From contig MU277698.1 in NCBI GenBank assembly GCA_022385805.1, forward strand, positions 62,001 through 126,000: DNA of 64,000 bases, in the 5' to 3' direction. The DNA comes from Pilatotrama ljubarskyi (lineage: Eukaryota; Basidiomycota; Agaricomycetes; Polyporales; Polyporaceae). The position numbers and the translations under genes are program-made. Below the pieces are notes generated by a model. It had not been told where the DNA came from. It did not search any database and saw only the letters and a list, made by a program, of their open reading frames with translations. Positions 34,701-48,043 of this stretch are shown piece after piece (positions within the stretch are counted from its first letter, which is position 1; each line of letters begins with the position of its first letter).

Positions 34701-37700
34701 TTAAGCCAAGCAGCAACAACACTCTCCACCGTCTGCAAATCGCTTTGCTCTCCGTGTTTCCCAGCATCCCGCGACCGGCCGGAGCTCATCTAGATTGGCT
34801 GGCCGAGCATAGCGTCACATCCGTGAGTCTTGAGACGGTTCTATTCCAGAGCTTGAGCTTACACTCCACCATAGACGACGTCTGACACCCAGGGCTCGCG
34901 CTACGTGAAGCTACTGCGGGACGTCTATCGCTTGAGCAATTCTTCCGCTCACCTAGCGCTCCTATCTACCCACCTGCTTCGCGCGCTATTCGTCAACCTC
35001 GGTAATGATGCCCTCGCCTTCCTCGTGGGCATCTGGCTCACTGCCAAATCTGACTCGGAGCTCAAGCTGGAGGTTGAACAATCGCATATTCAATACGCCG
35101 CGCTTAGACATGCAGGTGCATTCCTCGAGGCGCACGTCGTCACACAACGTATCATCGACTTCCAGACGGTATTCCCGGCGATCCTCATCATGCTGCAGAG
35201 CCCCGATGCGGCCGTGCGGGAGGCTGCTGCGCGGTGTATCGGCGTCGTCATCAAGCTGTCCTCCTCGAAGGAGGCAGAGGCGGTCTATGCGTTCGACGCC
35301 ATCTATGGCAGTGACTCCGGTAGATATCTCTGCCCTTCCAAGCGTCATAGAAACACACTGACGCCGTATGCAGCGAATCTGCAGTACCTCGACTGGGCAG
35401 ACTTCCAGAAGTACACCAAGGCGATTGGGGAGACCAGGGACAACTTGGAGCACGATCCCGACTACTTGCAGGCATTCCACAGAGAGTACCTGAGTTGCTC
35501 GAAAACTGATCCCAGGAGAGTGATCGCGTAAGTTGTGCCAAGTTGTCGAGCGGCCATGCCAGTGCTTACCTCTAGATCACAGATACAAGCGACGTGTTCT
35601 CTGTTACCTCCTTTCTCACGTGAATGGTTGCCCGCTCTCCAACGTCAAACGTCTCCTCTTAAGAAGCCTAGACGGTGTATCTAGCGAAGTCAAGGCCCAG
35701 ATGCTCTCGCCCACTCTTGAAGCCCTCGTTAGCGAGCAATGGGTTCAGGAAATCTCAAGCAATACGGCGCAGCAAGAACTTGCAACCTACGCCGTATCAG
35801 CGTTTGATGCATCAGCTGCAGCGGACCTCAACGATTCGGAGAAGCCGATTTGGGACATGTACGAAAAGCTATTGTCGACGACGATCAGAATTGGTGCGTC
35901 CATCATCTCAAGTGGGCCAAATATCACACCAATCGCGAGTACACATAGGTCAATGGGACCGTCCACGCGCTGCACTACTCCGCCGGTTGCAGCATGGTCT
36001 GTTAGCGAAGTTGACCATGGAGCGCAAGGTCCAGCTCTGCCAGACTCTCCTCCGTATCGCCGTCGAGGACGAGTCTCTGGTGTGTTTATTCGCTATCTCG
36101 CACGTGTCCCTGTTTCTTAGTCCATCATAGGGCCTCATTTGCAAGAAAATTTTGGGTACTGCTCTTTCCGACGTACCCCTAGTTTTGCGTTTGCTCGTCT
36201 CTGTGCAACCCAATGGAGAGGCCGCTGCTCAACCAGCACCCAAGCGTGCCCGTGTCGAGAAGTGAGTCGTCAGTGTGCTTCAGGAGAACATTGCCTGAGT
36301 GGCCCCTTCGCCCAGATCTGCTACTACCGCACAGATTGAAGAGATATCAATCCTGGTGACCCTCGCCGAGGTCCTCAGCTCTGTGAAGATATCTGGTTCT
36401 CTAGAGTTGATCTCAGTGTTGCTGGAGACTCTCCACAAAGTTGCACAAGCTGTCGCACCTGATACAGCAGACAGGCGATTTGTTGAGCAACTCATCATGT
36501 CAGCAGTGGAGAACGTGGTCGAGCAATTCCCGGTAAGTGTCCAAAAACGTGTTGTCTGTACAACGGCTGCTCACCATAACTGCCAGCCCACGATGGTAAT
36601 CCCACCTGGGTCGATTCGCGTGGACACACTAGTGGAAATCCTTCGTAGTACGTAACATCTATCCATGTCCATATCCCTCTTTAGTTGCTGAGTGTGGACG
36701 CCCGATAGCCTCTGAAAACCCGCAATCGTTCCATCAAGCATCCTTGCTGATGGCGAATTTGGCTCGAATAGCCCCCGACGCTGTCCTTCACAATGTCATG
36801 CCTATCTTCACCTTCATGGGGTCGAACGTATTCCACCGAGACGACACGTACAGTTTCAGGGTGGTGCAGAAGGTCCGTTTGGTTAACATAGAGTGTGTCA
36901 TGCACTGACCTGACATTGTTGTAGACCATCGATAGCATCGTTCCAGTCATGGTCGCATCGCTCAAGGAGAAGCATGGCACGGGTTTGGATCTCTATCGTG
37001 CAGCCCGAGAGTTCTTGCGTGTATTCACCGGTGCCGCGAACCATGTTCCACGCCATCGCCGTGTCAAGTGCGTGTTCTACACACTGACGCTTGTATTCCC
37101 GTCGGCTGATCCCCGCTCTAGCTTCTTCTCTCACCTGGCTGACACGCTTGGCCCTGCGGATTTCCTTGCACCACTCACCATGCTCTTGGTAGACCGCGTA
37201 GCCAGTCGCGTCGTGCGTCAGAACGCGACCGAGTCTGCTGGCTCTCTATTCCTTCCATTGGTGCTGTGCGAGCGCTATCCCGCTGCGCTACAACTCCCTG
37301 TAAGTAGTCAGTACTAGAGATTCTCGCTCGACACTCATATCTCCCAGCTCTTCATAGAACTGGTCAACGAAGTAGGGAGGCTCGCTCAATACGGGGACTC
37401 GCCCGCCCAGCCCTTCTTGGAAGAAGCGCCGTACGTTTGCCGTCCACCGAAGCGATTTCACATACTTAATCTATTCATAGGGATGATGAGCACCCTCACG
37501 CTGAGACATCAGCCAAGCGCAGGGCAATTGCGCTGCTCGTCTTCTGCGACCATGCTCTACGACGGCTTCGGGAGAATGCTCTTGCGACTTCCGAACATGA
37601 GCGAGCCCATAGCAAGACTCTCCTAGCAATGCTCTTGGCTGTCGCTACCGCCCGTGCAGACGACTCATCTTCCGCAGAAGTAGCAGCGGCAGCCCGTTCG

Positions 37701-39706
37701 GCAATGACTAGTACCCTCAGAATCATGTCCGCACCGGACTTCGTTGCAGGTATCCTCACGGTGCTGCAATCGTCTTCCACCAACGTAAGTGGCATAGCAG
37801 ACGTTGCCGTAGCCTGTGCCATACTCACGCATTTGACAGGCTCAAGCGGGAGCTCTCGAACTATTCGGCGATCGATTGACTGAGGTCGCAGAGAAGACTC
37901 GTCGTTCGCTAACACCTTCGATCGTCCAAGTCCTGGACAAGATACGCTCCTTCCTCTCCGGCGCTGACGACGCACTGGCACGGCCCGCTTTGGGAGCGCT
38001 TGTCACTGTCAGCGATACGCTCTCCCCGGGTGAAGAGAATGCGCTTGCAAACATGGTGCCCCTTGTCCTGGACGCCTTCAGGCGGGAGCGCCTTAGGGTG
38101 CCTGCGTTGCAAGCGTTGCTGTCGTTCTCCTCTCGATTAGGGCCACGCGCTATACCATATATGAAGGACATCGTCACCAAATGCGTTTCGGCTGCAAGGG
38201 AGGCAGCATTCGCTGGTGCAGGTGGGCAACCCGTCTCCACTACACCGACGTCGGAATTCTCACTTCATCATTCCTTAGAACCAACGTTGATTGCTACTGC
38301 AACCCACGTCCTGCGCAATCTTCTCGCGTCCATCCCTACGTTCTGGGGTGAAGCTGAGGTACTCCAGGTTGTGCAGCTTTACCTCGATGGTGCGGAGGCC
38401 TCTCTGTCCGACTCTGCGGACATGTCTCTGCTGGTAAAGACTGTAGCAAAGCGCGCTTCTCCCACTGTTCTGCTTCCTGCTCTGTGTAATCTCTGGGAGC
38501 AGTCACTCGCAAGCCAAGCTCAGGTACGTGCATACATACTACTTGCAGTGTAGTAATGGCTCAACCTCAGGGTTTCTCAGGATCATCCTGCCAGGACTTT
38601 GGCATATGTGCGCGTGGTGAAGACTTCCGTCAAGGCGGCATCACGACCTGCAGTTTTGGAGAACCTACGCGAACTCTTCAAGGCCTTCCTGTCGATGTTC
38701 GACCTCTGTGCTAGCGCGCCGCATGTAGAGGTCAGTCTCAATCCTCAAGCGCTGAGATGTTACTGATGACTCTTCAGGTGGAGAGCAGCGTTACGGCAGC
38801 CTTCATTGAACTTGTCGTCAAGCTGAATGAGACTGCATTCAGGCCCATCTTCCGCAAAATGTTCGATTGGGCCTTCACCCAGTCGCGCGGTACGTAACGC
38901 GATTTCGCCGTCTGCCTCGCAGGACTGACTGATGTCCGATGTCTCGCATAGATGAAAGACGGATCGTTTTCTGTCACGTGTACTCTGCTTTACTCGACTT
39001 CTTCAAGGCGAGTGATAGCGCGCGATATTCTATTCATCCGCTGATGCCCCGTATCTGTGCAGGTTCTCATGGTTCCGTACATGTCCTTTGTATGGCAATC
39101 CCTCACGGAACTACTCCGAACCTATACCGCAACGTCTGCCAAGGATGGGAAGCTCTGGCTAGCTCTGGTCGTAACGCTATCGAAGTCTATGGCTGCAGAC
39201 GAAGACAAGGGTGAGTCGCCAATAGCATCGTCGGAAGTTTGAAACTAACTGGACTTGCCGCAGTTTTCTGGCGCAGCGACAAGCTCCGACAGCTCGTCCC
39301 TCTCGCAGCCCAACAAATTTCCGTAGCTCCGCGTTTGAACCTTTCTGACAGCAAGGATACTCTGGCAGACTGCCTTGTGTCCCTGCTAGGTGTCATCGAC
39401 GACGATGTCTTGGCGAAGGCGTTGAACCTCGACGTTCTGATGCAGAGTCGCTCGGAAGACGCTCGAGTTCGGCTGCTGAGCCTGACTTGCGCAGAACAGC
39501 TTTGGCGCTCTCATGGCGAGAAGTTGCTAGGTTCGTCCTGCTGTCCGTTCGTTTCTTATTCCAATGCTGAGATTGGCACAGGTTTTGTGGCGGAAACTGC
39601 TACATTCATCGCAGAAGGCGCGGAAGACGACAATGACCTGGTTGTCCAGGAGGCTCACAAGCTCAAGGCAGCCGTAGAAGCTATCGGTGGATCCATCGAG
39701 GTCTAG
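31756..39706 (+). CDS. utp10: U3 small nucleolar RNA-associated protein 10 (Utp10/BP28, HEATR1 homologue)
   Basis: A long gene with more than twenty introns, giving roughly 2,000-2,150 residues. The N-terminus ([20 protein letters not shown], then [22 protein letters not shown] sequence) and the [19 protein letters not shown] block match the Utp10 N-terminal domain. The body is a succession of helical HEAT-type repeats rich in Leu and Ala. The C-terminus shows the BP28 C-terminal domain ([20 protein letters not shown] and [18 protein letters not shown]) and ends [18 protein letters not shown]. Utp10 belongs to the t-UTP/UTP-A complex that joins rDNA transcription to early processing of 18S rRNA in the nucleolus. 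I checked selected junctions and saw no frameshift; exact exon edges in the centre (33-38 kb) are not all proven. The start at 31756 is preceded by in-frame stops. Confidence 0.9.
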
Positions 39707-40019
39707 CCTCGCCTGTGTGATACCACTTGTTTTTCTCCTACCATGCCCCTCGTTTGTCAGACTAAGGCTCCGACGCGTTGTGGAGTTGGTTTTCTACCTA
39801 TGTGCTGTCATAAGTACCCCATTGTTTACGCCGTCGGCCGTGCCCATCGTCGGATCAAGCGGCGGACCATCCATCTCGTCAAGTAGAGATTGTACAGATC
39901 AGTGAGAGGTATAGATAACGTATTCGTGTCGTAGTAGCAGTGACGTCGCACCCTGCGGCCGAGACGGTGGACCGAACGAAGCTTCAAGCTCAACAGGCAC
40001 ATCTAACACGAGTATAGCA
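39707..40019. other. Convergent 3' flanks of Utp10 and the DUF6534 gene
   Basis: About 310 bases between two convergent genes. No gene or repeat was recognised. Confidence 0.45.
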
Positions 40020-42379
40020 TCAGAACGTAACAGCTACACTGTCACCTGAGGTGACGGGGGCCGCGGACTTCCTCTCGGAGACGTTTATATCTGTATCGCG
40101 CGACGGATTGGCCATCATCTTGAGCTCAATAGCGGCAGTCTCCGAAGAGCTGCCTGTGCATGCGAACTATGAGTTGCTCGGACGTCAGAAACTCCATGAC
40201 CGCACGGTAGGGACAGAGGCTCGTATGACAGACCTTGACCGTAGTCTCGCGATCTGGCATGGTAAGCGGGACTCTGCCGCCCTTCATAACTGTCGTGCTG
40301 AACGGACCAGCAGTCTCGTTCGCTCCGATGATGCCACGGTCAATAAGAGACTGCCGAGTGTTGAGTCTACTTCGAGATTGAGTAGTTCGTTAGCCGATGC
40401 AGAAAATACACCACCCACGCAACCAGGAATGTGTTAGCATACACTGGGTTGCTGGTAAGTCAGCCTCTTCTTTGATGATGTCCTTATAACGTACGCTTGG
40501 TGAGCATAATGGATATGGCTGTGTAGATGAGGTTGTTCGGCAGAGCGAGCGCCTGGAGTTGATCGGTTAGCACGCTTCCATGTGAGTATGAGTGACTGCA
40601 CTGACGAAGGTCACGTTCAGGACGTTGAACACGCTGACGCAGTGTAAGCAGAACGGAAGATCAGATCGTGAACCGGAACATCAACGAGGTGAGATATGCA
40701 CCAAATCAGGAATCCTGATGATGTCGAGTTCATTGAGGACGGAATGCGGCAGATTGGCACATTGTAGCTCACCCGTGCTTACAGCGTAGATGATCAGGAG
40801 GTCCAAGAGCGAGTCCGTACTGGTTTTAGCAGCCAATGAGTACTTCTCACGAGCACCAATATGTATGAATAACGCATACCGGGTCCCTCCGGTACGGCTC
40901 TGACGAAGAACGTAGATGAGGATGGCTGTTAAGAAAACGTCGCCAACCATCATCAAGATCGAGCCAACCGAGGCAAGCCACTATAGAGAGACAGATACTG
41001 AGTTTCGTACGACCCGATCCGGAGATTCAACGAGCGCGCGAGTTGGACTTACGGAGTACTTGTAAAACTCCTGAAGATCTGCCACCCCAAAACTTCCAGC
41101 ACATCATAGTAAGCACGTTGAACTCTTCACGTGCGCTGAGACGTACCTCTTGATTGATAGAACTGATTTTATCAATCGTACGCATATCAGCGGCTTGGTT
41201 CCTGCGAGCGACCGCCGACAGATATGGCCGACTCAAAGCCTCACCCGTGTAGAACCCTGAGTCTTGTGTCATCACGATGAACCAGGATCACGTACTATAG
41301 CGTGCTCACCGATGAAGGCAATGTAACATGTCATCTATAAGAAGTAATCCATTCCAGAGATGAGTGATCAGTGACGCTCCATGACGCTCGACACCCACCG
41401 CGGCTATGACCACGATCCTGTACCTACGACCGACTGCGCAGCGGTGACGAACCGAGTCAGCATTCCAGACAAAAGCGGTTGACTGGTTGCCGTCACGTAC
41501 TCATCCATACCCGCCGAGCGAAGAATCTGGAACAAGATTAGTACGACAGTATATTCAAGAGATGCGCGGTTGCATACGTTTGAGACACTACGGCGGCGAG
41601 CGACTATGGCGTATTTTCGGAAATCCCGATGTCAATGCACTGTTTCTAGTAGAGACTGAGCGGATGGATAGGGCTCACCCCTGGAACTGGTAAGAGCTGG
41701 TCGACGCAATCAGATTCCTGCCGCATTGCATCTGGCAGCAGCACTTACGGCCATAGACCTAAAAGTCGCCAAGAGGTCATGAATGAGGGGCCTACATACA
41801 TCCATATTGACAACTGTAATCTTCACTGACCAGATAGGGGGACAGAGGAGCACGGCGGGATTGAAATAACTGGTAATGAGGTAGGCGTAGCTGGACACCA
41901 ATGCAACTCTGTCGACGAAGCTGAAAGTGATACTCGGGCGAGGTCATTCTTACCTCGAATGCATAGTCAGGGCGGTGTTCAAGGTTTCCATGATCCTTTG
42001 AAAGAAGTCCAGTAACGACCTCCCGATCACTGTGAGAGGTGTCTGAACTGACAGAACAGCAATGACCTGATTTGACAATGATGTGCATTGGTGAGTTGCG
42101 ATAAGAGCGCGCAATGAAGCGATGAAGATCAAGACGCACCCAGACTTTGAGATATAACGAATCCTTGGGGTAGAGACGAAAATATCTGTACGTCTGGTGG
42201 AGTATCATCCCTTGCATCCTGGCCAGCGGCAGTCAAAAAATGTGCATTAAGGCAAGACTCGAGTGACAGACGTACAAAATGCCAAAGAAGGTTCCCATAA
42301 GCCAAGCGCCTAGGGTGTTATCCAGAGGGGGAAGCGAGAGATGGGTAGGGTCCTGCAGACAGACGGATGACTCGGACAT
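40020..42379 (-). CDS. DUF6534 multi-spanning membrane protein
   Basis: The model starts MSESSVCLQDPTHLSLPPLD and runs through blocks typical of the DUF6534 family: NTLGAWLMGTFFGIL (TM1), LHQTYRYFRLYPKDSLYLKV, ALVSSYAYLITSYFNPAVL, FFARRVW, VGDVFLTAILIYVLRQSRTG, RTDSLLDLLIIYAVSTG and VALNTRQSLIDRG before a hydrophilic tail. About seven hydrophobic segments suggest a seven-helix plasma-membrane protein. The family is expanded in mushroom-forming fungi and its function is unknown. More than ten introns are needed, with very short exons in the middle (near 41650-41810) that I could place only tentatively, one with a weak GTGACG donor. The C-terminal end depends on whether a 69-base intron with donor GTCTGT is removed: stop at 40020 if so, at 40126 if not. 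A second, truncated copy lies at 61146-61660. Confidence 0.75.
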
Positions 42380-44636
42380 GCTTGGATGATGGGGTCAGGG
42401 AGACCTGGAGGACCTGGTTGTGAGGGCGTGCGCTCATGTACATACGGACTTATAACTGATCGCGTTCTCCACCAGCAAGGGTCGAAAGCGACACCGATTG
42501 CGCCCAGGACCTGGAGATCCATCGCAAGAACCTGATTGAAAAACGGATGGCATCCCGACCTGAGGATGTCCAGTACGCACCACTCGCAGATGTGAACTTG
42601 CCTGATGAGCAAGAATATCTCAGGGCCAGTTGCCAAATTGTGACGAATCATCCCAACCGCTATGGCAGGACTTCACAAACCATCTCAACCTCGATGTCCA
42701 GCGCGAGGCCGGTGTATTTTCTGGTAGGCAGTATGACACGCCGAAGTCCATCAGAGGAAAGGGTCGCAATCATGTCTGTACCACAGGAGAGGACAGCTGA
42801 GAAAGGCGCTATGACGGGTAGAGGACACGTACTCCAGTGTACTCATGCGGGGGTGTCGAACCTGACATGACGCTCAGACGGACGCGTCAACCTACTGCGA
42901 GTCATTGTAGATCTGATGTCTGGACGCTTGAACGGTCGACTCTGTCACTGCAAGTCCCTCCCAGCGCGTTGTGGGCTCCGCCGTGCTTGCACATCGGACG
43001 TCTGCTTAGGCGTAGCTACGAGTAAGTAATACAGCCTGAGTACGTTGCAGTGGGCCAGGTTGTGCAGTGGCGAAGCAGTAGCGCGTGACGCAAGACGCGT
43101 GACCCTGTTACACGGCCGACCGTCACGTAGGGAGTGCCATGGAGCAGCCTGGTTCAAGTTCATGGGTTGTGTTCGGACCTGAAGCCTGAAAGTCTGAAGC
43201 TGAAGGCCTCATGATATTACAGTATGGACCCGCTAAGGACTCCGCAAACCTGTTCTATGAGTATCTACCAGTGCCAGCCGTATCTGAAGGTCAAGTTCCC
43301 GTTCAAAATCCACGGATATCCCCATCTACATCAGAAGTGGAGGACACTGCTGCACTTCTTTTTTTTTCTTTTTTTTTGTTAAGTATCTCTGCACAGGGCC
43401 GTGTAGCACTCACTCTACATGAGTCAGGGTATCCTCGATGGAAGCAAGGAGTATCTCGGAAGACCTGTGCGTATCGAGAAAGTCGCCTCGGCTCGATCTG
43501 CCCGCCCAGAACATACCGCTCATTCGGTACGGCGCCCATATCCATCCAATTGCGAAGCATAGTCACTGAATGCGCTGAAGCCGAGAACACCGACGACCTG
43601 ACCTTCGCGAAGAAAGGTGCGCACAAGCTGTGAACCCTGTCCGTACTCACCGTTCTGTGCCTAGTACGCGTCGTTGTGGTTCATCCCATACTTGTGGGCG
43701 CAAATGTGTACACCTTGGGAGATAAATGGATCACCTTCGGCCACGCTTCTTCCGAGCGCGCAGTCCCTCATCACAATATGATATGTATCAGACAGTGATG
43801 TATCCCACTGAACGTCCCAGCGCCCACGGGACCTATAGGTGCCTAGTCATGCCGAGCTTCGAAGGCAGAGGGCATCAGAGTTGCGGCGTTCTGTTGTCCA
43901 TCTGACTATGTGATGAAGGCGACTCTTTGCCCTTATGCAATCAGCAACTATCTACCGGCCGAAAAACTTCCATGACTGGCTCCCACCCACTCCCAGGGTG
44001 GAGGATTCCTTCGCTTGCCAGTTTATCTGATACGACAGCCTGAGACTAGCGACTCTGGCATCCTGTACAGGTTCTTGCGCGCTGTCCATGTCGTGCGGGT
44101 GTGCAGCAGCTGAGTGTGTATGCTCGCTGGTGCGGACAAGGACAGCTTGCAGTTGAACTTGGGAGGTTGCAATGCTGTGGAGGCACGCTCAGCGCCAGCG
44201 CCTGGCCCCACAGTGGCAGTCCAGCTGCGGGGCGCGCCCATACTCGATCATTCATGATGCACTTTTCACACCGAAGTCCAGACTTTCATATTCAGGACGA
44301 AGTCAGGGGAACAACGACCAGTGCTGCTCTTGAAGGAGTTCCGTGGTTTCGAACTGTGCCTGGCGCGGACGTCTGGAGTGAATTAAGAGTCTATTAGAGC
44401 GAGTTCTGCACGCAGGAGCGTGGGACGGGCGGAGCGCGCGTGGTTGTACTCGACCGCCGGGGAACGCTTCGACCATGTCCATGCCATATGATGTATCTGA
44501 TGTCCCAGAGCCCAGACTCGTAGTACAATCAGCCCCGGGTACAACTTGCAACGTCCGACCGCGCACCCTCTATTGGTCGGCGAGTCGTGCCAGCCAGTCC
44601 CTCGCCCCGGGCTAACCTTCACCGTATCCTGTCGCT
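42380..44636. other. Gene-poor stretch between the DUF6534 gene and the GMC oxidoreductase
   Basis: About 2.2 kb with lower GC than the surroundings. It contains a poly-T run near 43360-43380 and several frames of 70-140 codons with no recognised domain. The minus-strand frame at 43303-43650 is the longest unexplained one but lacks hydrophobic or cysteine patterns. I see no transposon ends. Confidence 0.4.
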
Positions 44637-47359
44637 ATGGGGCATGCATCGTCCAGGACCTTCCTCAGCACGCCTTCATCTTTCGCCACCCCGTACAATC
44701 CAGCATCATCTAGCCTTGTCAATGAAGATGAGATATCTGGCTGGGCGTCGTACGACTATGTGGTCGTCGGAGGGGGTAAGCGTACCAAGTGCAATGCATG
44801 CCTGTACCACAGTGCTGATGCCTCTAAACCTCAGGAACAGCAGGTTGCGTGCTGGCTTCGCGACTGTCTGAGGATCCCGACGTTACCGTTCTCCTCATTG
44901 AGGCTGGGAGCAGGTACTGCGATGGTCGTAAAATAGTGCATGCGTGGCTAACTCGATGCTCAACGCAGCCATGAGCAGAGCCTATTCTCACGCATACCTC
45001 TCGGATTTCCTCGATTGTTTCAAACCGTGTACGACTGGAAGTACGAAACCACGTGAGCTTGACCTCCACGTATGGGGAAAAGTTTATCCGATGACCAGAT
45101 GCTGTCTCGAGGCCGCAGAAGGCCTTCGCCGGGAGAGCGGTCTACTGGCCCAGAGGGAAGATACTCGGCGGAACCAGGTCAGCGAGTTGGATCTTCTGAT
45201 TCTCTCTAATTCCCGCGCAATTTTTTTCCTATGCAGCTCGACCAATGGCATGATATATCACCGCGGCGATCCTGCAGGTTCGTATGCGAAACTCCTAGCC
45301 ACATAGATGACAGTAATGCTGACGCTATCCACAGATTTCGACGCCTGGGAGAGGCAAGGTGCGCGAGGGTGGGGATAGAGTCACTTAGAAGGTAGCTTTC
45401 ATCTTTTCCAGTCCTTTCTTTGCCGTGCATCTCTTCTAAGCTTTGTGGCTCGATAGGTACTTTCGCAAGGCGGAACGATACGTTCCTCGTGCGTCTCATG
45501 ACATAGATCCAATGAACCACGGCAGCGATGGTCCTTGGATTCACACCCATGTACCAACCGCTGTCAGTGATACTCCTGCTTGGTAGGCTCGGTCCTCACT
45601 GACCCGGTCTATATAGCCCATATGCTCTAGGATCATACAAGCTGCAGAAACCCTCGGGATACCTTCATCGGAGTGAGTGGCCCTGGTATACAATCTATTC
45701 CTCCTCCGTCCTAACCTGAGTCCAAAGCGATTTCAATTCTCCTGCAGGAACCCTTGGTGCCGGATCTTTCGTCGCTGCGGTAGACGAAAGACATGAAAGT
45801 GGGTGGTGAAGCTAGCGCCAGCGTCATTCCGATGGTAACGATGGTCCCGGCGTAGGAAGTTCCTCCGCCACTGCCTATCTCAATCGTGAGGTCCTCGCAC
45901 GACCAAATCTCACAGTCGCAGTGACGGTCATGACGGAGAAAGTACTGTTCGTAGAAAGCTCCGACGGCCGCAGAAGAGCCGTGGGCGTGCAAGTATCGTC
46001 GAGCCGCGAAGGGCAACGGTTCGCTGTCGCAGCAAAGCGTGAAGTCATTCTGTGCGCAGGCGTTATGGGGTCGCCCCAGATACTGCAGCTTTCCGGAGTT
46101 GGGCCGGCAGACCACCTGAAGAGCTTGGCCATTCCTGTCATACACGACCTTCCTGCAGTAGGTGACTACCTCCGCGATGTACGTGCCCCGCATTCATCAT
46201 ATCATCATTCTTGAGACATGCTCTAACGTTCATGAATAGCATGTATCCGCCGGCGCGATCATTTTCCGTGCTCGCCCGGGTTGGACATGGGATCATCTCT
46301 CGCAGAACCCGCTGAGTGCTGCAGCCGCGATTCTGCAGTGGTTGATGTTCGGCACCGGCCCCATGGCCTCGTTATGCTTCCAGATGGGCTTGTTCATTCG
46401 CTCTGACGATGAACGGTGAGTCGTGCCCCTAAGCCTGCCTCTTCGATGACGTTAACTCAGTCTCACCTCTCCTTAGTCTACCCTTCGGGCCTGCCCTTCC
46501 AGCGAAGGACCTGAGTTCTGGCCCTCGTGCCCCCGACCTCGAGTACATGTTCGTTCCGCTGGCGGTCATCAACTATGGACTCAGCTACCCTCCAAAGGGA
46601 ACGCGAGGGTTCACCGTGGTATGCAATGACACCGCCTTCTCAATGTCTCTACTCACCGGCTTTGTATACCAGGGCTCGCTATTACTCAAACCCGCCAGCT
46701 GGGGTACGGTCCGATTGCGGAGCTCCGACCCGCACGATCATCCGCTCATTGACGCAAAGTGAGTGCCGTCCTCGACTCTACTAGGTAGTGACTCTGAGAG
46801 CTCTTATGGCCGCAGCTATCTCGCGGACGAGAGCGATCTCAACATCCTCATCAAATCTGTGCGCTTCATTCTTCATCTGGCCCGCACGCCACCGCTGTCG
46901 GATGTCCTGGATCTGCGACCATCCACAGACAAAGACAGCATCTTCTGGCCTGGAGATGCGGACCCGGAGAAGGTGAGTCCTCCGAGTCGTGCTCGACATC
47001 TCGACGCGAGACTTGGAACTTCACTCCGTACTGACAATTCACAACATAGATCACGGACGACGAGATTATAGACTTCATCAAAAAGGCCGGCCAGTCTGCT
47101 TTGCATCCTGTAAGTTACCGCTTTCCGCAGATCCAGGTAGCTCGAGCTTACAGCTGAGTTTTGTCAGACGTCCTCTGTCAGGATGGGTACCGACCCGAAG
47201 ACAAGTGCTGTAGACCCCGAGCTTCGCGTGCACGGCCTCGATGCTCTGCGAGTTGTCGACGCCTCCGTCTTCCCTGACCAAGTGTCCGGTCATCCTTGCG
47301 CTCTTGTCATAGCCATGGCGGAAAGGGCCGCGGACTTGATCCGTTTTGGGGAAGCGTAG
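44637..47359 (+). pseudogene. GMC oxidoreductase (choline dehydrogenase-like), broken by one frameshift
   Basis: Exons join to a GMC flavoprotein: ASYDYVVVGGG then [20 protein letters not shown] (FAD-binding), FPRLFQTVYDWKYETT, YWPRGKILGGTSSTNGMIYH (GMC signature 1), ILCAGVMGSPQILQLSGVGP (signature 2), and the C-terminal active-site region [20 protein letters not shown] with [20 protein letters not shown]. Its substrate is unknown; relatives oxidise alcohols with FAD. In the exon beginning at 45335 the frame reads ERQGARGWG and then meets TAG at 45375-45377. Shifting by one base restores IESLRR before the next intron and YFRKAERYVP after it, so one base has been lost there. All later exons are intact. 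It is therefore a very young pseudogene, an allele, or a sequencing error. It is not closely similar to the alcohol oxidase pair. Confidence 0.82.
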
Positions 47360-48043
47360 TAGAGGGAACAGACTGTGTGAAGGTGCTAGCATGTCCTCTT
47401 GGCGTCAGAAACGATTTTTACATGATTTCCCGAGGCTATTCACTGTGATGGCACCGGGCTGTGATGCGCCAAAGTGCAACCCACAGAACTCCCAAGCGGT
47501 GTTTGGATATGCATTGCTATTTGCTAATCTTGCAGAGGAATATTTGCAGCCCACCACAGTACATTGCGGGCGGAGGAAAGACAACGCGATGCGGATACTT
47601 CTACCCTATGGATGACGAGCGGAGATCATGTTACCCAGCACAACAAGTCGACCTGTGGCGCAATCTCTCACAACATCGCAGTATTACAGTAACGCACCTA
47701 TGGATCAGCAATGTATATAGACCTCTGATAGCACGCTGCTCCATTGAGATTCCTCGCCGTGAGCGTTCAAGTGAGCGCCCGAGCTTCTTCGCGTGCCCAG
47801 CTAGAGGTTGGCCTGCCTCGGAGAGCATCATGGGTTCAAGCTTCAGGGCTTGGCCAGGACGACAGCAGGTATGCTTTCCCCAAACGCCTTCCCCGCCGCT
47901 TTGACCATCCGTCGGATCAGTGATCTGTTCCTCTGACTCGCGACGGACAGAGTGTGGACATCCGGCATCTCCCTGCGGACGGACACCGGCATCGGTCGAG
48001 GGAAGGAATGCACTGGTCCCAGGGGCACTCGCTGTGAACACCT
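47360..48043. other. Convergent spacer between the GMC gene and the F-box gene
   Basis: About 680 bases between convergent stop codons. Short frames only; nothing recognised. Confidence 0.45.

Noticed and set aside
43303..43650. A 115-codon minus-strand frame in the gap before the GMC gene
   Set aside because: Its translation resembles no family I know and includes a poly-Lys run from the poly-T tract; it may be an old relic but cannot be supported.
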